Shown: positions 59,201 to 64,000 of the stretch, piece after piece
Position numbering within the stretch: the stretch's first letter is position 1
How the letters are laid out: each line of letters starts with the position of its first letter
Source of the DNA: Cryptomeria japonica
Lineage: Eukaryota > Streptophyta > Pinopsida > Cupressales > Cupressaceae
Assembly: GCF_030272615.1 (NCBI RefSeq)
Contig: NW_026729142.1
Span: forward strand, 62,001-126,000
Reading direction: 5' to 3'
DNA: 64,000 bases
Made by a program: the position numbers and the translations under genes
Notes under the pieces: generated by a model
Seen by the model: only the letters and a program-made list of their open reading frames with translations
What the model was told of the DNA's origin: nothing
Databases searched by the model: none

Positions 59201-61556
59201 AGGCACAACCTCTGAAATGAGGTTCTAAGAACACCATGTTTGTCAAAATCATGTTTTGAAGCTATCAGCTTGAGAATCGGGACTTGTGTCTAGAAACCTT
59301 GTTGTGACTTTAAACATTGATTTTGATGTTTTGAAACTGGAGCTTTCGAGACACACACTCCGAAACGCGGTTCTAAGAGCACGATGTGCATCAAAATTGT
59401 GACGCTACCAGCTCTAGAATCAGGACTTGCATCTTGAAACCTTGTTGTACCTCCAAACATCGATTTTGATGCTCCAAAACTGGGGCTTTTGAGGCACAAT
59501 GTGCATCAAAATTGAATTTTGATACTACTGGCTCTAGAATCGGGGCTTGCATCTTGAAATCTTGTTGTGCCTCAAAACACGGATTTTGATGCTCCAAAAC
59601 CAGGGTTTTCGAGGCACAAGCTTTGAAATGAGGTTCCGAGAGCACGATGTGTGCCAAAATCAGATTTTGACACTATTGACTCTAGAATCGGGACTTGCTT
59701 CTTGAAACCTTGTTGTGTTTCCAAACACTCATTTTCATGTTCCAAAATTAGGGGTTTCAAGGCACAATCTCCGAAATGAGCTAAGAGCACGATGTACATC
59801 AAAATTGTGTTTTGACGATACCAACTCTGGAATTGGGACTTGTGTCTTGAAACCTTGTTGTGTCTCCAAACACTAATTTTGATGCTCCAAAAATGAGGTT
59901 CTAAGAACACCATCCTTGTCAAAATCGTGTTTTGACGCTCCTAAACTGGGGCTTTCGAGGCACAAGCTTCGAAATGAGGTTCTAAGAGCACGATGTGCAT
60001 CAAAATTAAATTTTGACGTTATTGACTCTAGAATCGGGACTTGCATCTTTAAACCTTGTTGTGCCTCCAAACATTGATTTTGTTGTTCCAAAACTAGGTC
60101 TTTACAGGCACAATCTCCAAAATGAGCTTCTAACAGAATGATGTCCGTCAAAATTCCATTTTGACTCTACAGGCTCCGGAATAGGGACTTGCTTCTTGAC
60201 ACCTTGTTGTGCCTCCAAACACTTATTTTGATGTTCCAAAATCAGGGCTTTCAAGGCACAATCTCTGAAATGAGTTTCTAACAACACAATGTACATCAAA
60301 ATTGTGTTTTGATGCTACCGACTCTAGAATTGGGACTTGTGTTTTGAAAATTTTTTGTGGCTCCAAAGACTACTTTTTATGCTCCAAAAATGAGGATTTT
60401 GAGGCACAACCTCCGAAATGAGGTTGTAAGGTGTTTCGACAATATCAGCTTGAGAATCGGGACTTGTGTCTTGAAACCTTGTTGTGACTTTAAACATTGA
60501 TTTTGACGTTTTGAAACTCGAGCTTTCGAGCCATACACTTTTAAATGAGGTTCTAAGAGCACGATGTGCATCAAAATCACGTTTTGACACTACAGGCTCC
60601 GAAATAGGGACTTGCATCTTGAAAGCTTGTTGTGCCTCCAAACACCAATTTTGATGCTTCGAAACCGACGATTTTGAGGCAAAAGCTCCAAAACAAGGCT
60701 CTAAGAGCACGATGTGTGTCAAAAACAAGTTTTGACGCTACCTACTTCAGAATCCCAACTTGCATCTTGAGACCTTGTTGTGCCTCCAAACATCGATTTT
60801 GATTCTCCAAACTAGGGGTTTTGAGGCACAATTTATAAAATAGGGTTCTAAGAAAACAATGTTCATCAAAATTCATTATTGATGCTACTGGCTCTAGAAT
60901 CAGGGCTTGCATCTTGAAACCTTATTGTGCCTCAAAACACTGATTTTGATGGTCTAAAACCGATGCTTTCAAGGAACAAGCTTCGAAATGAGGTTTTAAG
61001 AGCACAATGTATGCCAAAATCAGATTTTGACGCTTTTGACTCTAGAATCGGGACTTACATCTTGAAACCTTATTGTGCCTCCAAACATTGATTTTGACAC
61101 TCCAAACCTTGGTCTTTTGAGGCACAAGCTCCGAAGTGAGCTTCTAAGAGAATGATGTGCGTTAAAATGAAATTTTGACGATACAGGCTCTGGAATAGGG
61201 ACTTGCTTCTTGAAACCTTGTTGTGCCTCCAAACACTGATTTTGATGTTCCCAAATCAGGACTTTCAAGGCACAAGCTCCGAAATAAGGTTCTAAGATCA
61301 CGATGTAAATTAAAATTGCGTTTTGATGCTACCGACTCTGGAATAGGGACTTGTGTCTTGAAACCTTGTTCTGCCTTTAAACACTAATTTTTATGCTCCA
61401 AAAATGAGGCTTTTGAGGCACAACCTCCGAAATGAGGTTCTAAGAACACCATGTTTGTCAAAATAGTGTTTTGACGCTATCGGCTTGAGAATCGGGACTT
61501 GTGTCTTTAAACATTGATTTTGATGTTTTGAAACTGGAGCTTTCAAGGCACACGCT

Positions 61557-64000
61557 GTTTTGAAGCTCATTTCGGAGCTTGTGTCTTGAAAGACCTAGTT
61601 TTGGAGCGTCAAAATCAATGTTTTGAGGCCCAACAAGGTTTCAAGATGCAAGCCCCGATTCTACAGCTAGGAGCATCAAAATTCAATTTTGGTGCACATT
61701 GTGCTCTTAGAACCCTGTTTTAGAAATTGTGCCTCAAAAGCCCTAGTTTTGGAGCATCAAAATCTATGTTCGGAGGCACAACAAGGTTTCAAGAAGCAAG
61801 TCTTGATTCAGGAGCCAGTAGCATCAAAATTTGATTTTGACGCAAATCATGGTCTTAGATCCTTGTTTTGGAGCTTATGGCTCAAAATCTTCGGTTTTGA
61901 ACATCGAAATTGGTGTTTGGAGGCACATCAAGATTTCAAGACACAAGTCCCTATTCCGGAGCCTGTATTCTCAAGACGTGATTTTGATGCACATCATGCT
62001 CTTAGAACCTCGTTTCGAAGCGTATGGCTCGAAAGTTCTAGTTTCAAATCATCAAAATCAATGTTTAAAGGCAAAACAAGGTTTCAAGACATAAGTCTTG
62101 GTTCTCAAGCTAATAGCTTAAAACATGATTTTGACAAACATGGTGTTCTTAGAACCTCATTTCGGAGGTTGTGCCTCAAAAACCTAATTTTTGGAGCATA
62201 AAAATTATTGTTTGGAGGCGAAACATGGTTTCAAGACACAAGTCCCAATTCCAGCAAAATGCAATTTTTATGTATATCGTGCTCTTAGAATCTCGTTTTG
62301 GAGCTTGTGCCTTGAAAAACCCAATTTTGGAACATCAAAATCATTGTTTGGATGCACCTCGAACACCCCGGTTTCAGAACATCAAAATTGATGTTTGGAG
62401 GCACAACAAAGTTTCAAGTTGCAAGTCCCAATTGCAGAACCGGTAGTGTCAAAATGCGATTTTGAAGGAAATTGTGCTCTTAGAACCTTATTTAGGAGCT
62501 TGTCCCTCGAAAGCCCTGGTTTGGGAGCATCAAAATTGGTGTTTGGAGGCACAAGGTTGCAAGAAGCAAGTCACCATTTTGGAGGCGGCAGCATAAAAAA
62601 GTGATTTTGACACACATGGTGCTCTTAGAGCGTCGCTTGTGGAGCTTGTGCCTCGAAAGCCCCGATTTTGAAACATCGAAATCAGTGTTGGGAGGCACAA
62701 CAAGGTTTCAAGATGCAAGTCCCGAGTCCAGAGTCAATAGCGTTAAAATCTGATTTTGGTGCACATCGTGCTCTTCGAACCTCATTTCGAAGCTTCTGCC
62801 TCGAAAGCCCCAGTTTCAGAGCAACAAAATCAGTGTTTTTTGGCACAACAAGGTTCCAAGATGCAAGCCCTGATTCTAGAGCCAGTAGAATCAAAATTCA
62901 ATTTTGATTTACATTGTTCTCTTAGAACCCTCTTTTAGAAATTGTGCCTCAAAAGCCCCAGTTTTGGAGCATCAAAATCAATGTTTGGAGGCACAACAAG
63001 GTTTCAAGATGCAAGTCTTGATTCTGGAGCCGGTAGCATCAAAATTTGATTTTTACGCACATCGTGCTCTTAGAACCTTGTTTTGGAGCTTATGCCTCAG
63101 AATATTTGATTTCGAAGCATGAAAATTTTTTGTTTGGAGGCACAACAAGCTTTCAATAGGCAAGTCCCTGTTCTGGAGCCTGTAGTGTCAAAAAGTGATT
63201 TTGATGCACATAATGCTCTTAGAACCTTGTTTCGGAGCGTGTGGCTCCAAAGCTCCATTTTCAAAACATCAAAATCAATGTTTAAAGGCACAACAAGGTT
63301 TCAAGATAGAAGTCTTGATTCTCAAGCTGATAGTGTCAAAACACGATTTTGACAAACATGATGTTCTTAGAACCTCATTTCGAAGGTTGTGCCTCAAAAG
63401 CCTCATTTTTGGAGCATAAAAATTAGTGTTTGGAGGCACAACAAGGTTTCAAGACACAAGTCCCAATTCCAGAGTCAGTAGCATCAAAATTCAATTTTGA
63501 TGTACATCATGCTCTTTGAACATCATTTCGGAGCTTGTGCCTTGAAAGCCCTGATTTTGGGACATAACAATCACTGTTTGGAGGCATGAAAAGGTTTCTA
63601 GAAGCAAGTCCCTATTCCGGAGTGTCAAAATTCCATTTTGACGCCCATCATTCTCTGAGAAGCTCATTTCAGAACTTCTGTCTCGAAAGACCCAATTTTG
63701 GAGCATCAAAATCGATGTTTCGAGGCACAACAAGGTTTCAAGATGCAAGGCCCGATTCTAGAGCCAGTAGCATCCAAATTCAATTTTGATGCACATTGCG
63801 CTCTTAGAACACTGTTTTAGAAATTGTGCCTCAAAAGCCCAGTTTTGGAGCATCAAAATCGATATTTTGAGAAACAACAAGCTTTCAAGATGCAAGTCTT
63901 GATTCTGGAACCGGTAGCGTCAAAATTTGATATTGATGCACATCGTGCTCTTAGAACCTTGTTTTAGAGGTTATGCCTCAAAATCTCTGGTTTCGATGCT
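61557..64000 (+). repeat. 148-bp satellite array, block 7 (plus orientation)
   Basis: About 16 monomers running off the right edge. It begins mid-monomer in a B copy at the inversion junction and is collinear with 13,095-15,480 and with about 40,850-43,540. The D copy at 61,624 has GAGGCCCAAC, as at 13,155. The tail has GGGACATAACAATCACTG at 63,560, as at 43,101. It is therefore a third relative of the LTR-bearing duplication, without the LTR. Confidence 0.9.

Larger units (their letters stand above)
46926..61556 (-). repeat. 148-bp satellite array, block 6 (14.6 kb, minus orientation)
   Basis: About 99 monomers, all in reverse orientation (CTTGTTGTGCCTCCAAACA, GAGGTTCTAAGAGCACGATG). Classes A to J are all present in reverse order, so the block was inverted as DNA and not built from a different satellite. 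Examples: J/I/H classes at about 47,500-47,900, 56,220-56,600 and 58,800-58,980; G copies at about 49,760-49,860, 53,270-53,360 and 61,400-61,500. No genes and no LTR insertions are seen inside. Confidence 0.92.

Noticed and set aside
1-64000. Hundreds of open frames of 60-170 codons with similar peptides (for example starting MHIVLLEP)
   Set aside because: They follow the satellite: about two monomers per frame, stopping at recurrent TGATTTTGA words. Since 148 is not a multiple of 3, the frame changes every monomer, and similar frames occur on both strands. No conserved start context, domain or frame continuity is seen, so they are treated as repeat artefacts.
1-64000. CRISPR array or other spaced-repeat system
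   Set aside because: The repeats are contiguous 148-bp units with no unique spacers, and the embedded elements are plant LTRs.
1-64000. CENP-B-box-like 17-bp motif in the monomer
   Set aside because: TTCG words occur (for example TTTCGGAGC), but the required downstream CGGG at fixed spacing is not seen in the monomers inspected.

Overview
The window is almost entirely one satellite DNA array: roughly 400 diverged copies of a 148-bp monomer covering about 59.9 of 64.0 kb. I see no protein-coding gene, tRNA, rRNA or CRISPR array. Three pieces are not satellite: two copies of the same ~0.79-kb solo LTR (10,668-11,452 and 38,109-38,896) and one ~2.56-kb LTR-type insertion (32,998-35,559). All three have TG...CA ends and 5-bp target-site duplications. 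This is typical of constitutive heterochromatin, possibly pericentromeric or centromeric, in a large plant nuclear genome. The right end of the small LTR, read on the minus strand, looks like a plant Ty1/copia U5 end (a C-rich run after ATTCA just before the 3' terminus). From memory of such elements I lean towards a gymnosperm, but the sequence does not prove the lineage.

Layout, with '+' defined as the direction in which monomers begin CAAGGTTTCAAG: 1-~1,035 minus; ~1,035-10,667 plus; solo LTR 10,668-11,452; 11,453-32,997 plus; large LTR insertion 32,998-35,559; 35,560-38,108 plus; second solo LTR 38,109-38,896; 38,897-~46,925 plus; ~46,926-~61,556 minus (14.6 kb inverted); ~61,557-64,000 plus. 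Monomers fall into at least ten recognisable classes (called A to J here) that recur in a preferred order, A-B-C-D-E-F-G (7-mer, best copy 39,013-40,030) or A-H-I-J-C-D-E-F-G (9-mer, best copy 14,180-15,500). Classes are often skipped or fused, so this is an irregular higher-order repeat (HOR). The 148-bp register is nevertheless kept almost exactly across the array.

Longer duplications lie on top of this: a ~6.4-kb segment repeated ~8.3-8.5 kb downstream (16.66-23.19 and 25.18-31.51 kb) that includes a >1.1-kb tract with no visible difference; a ~5.5-kb segment carrying the solo LTR repeated ~27.5 kb away; a third, LTR-free relative of part of that segment directly after the right inversion junction; and smaller duplications of 0.48-1.6 kb. 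The pattern fits repeated unequal exchange and conversion in a methylated satellite, with occasional LTR insertions later reduced to solo LTRs and copied with the array.

The most interesting structural signal is that each monomer carries two inverted-repeat modules. One is a near-perfect palindrome around TCAAAA...TTTTGA. The other is a pair of ~13-bp arms (TTGTGCCTCAAAA / TTTTGAGGCACAA). They recur in all classes in some form. No novel gene system was found.
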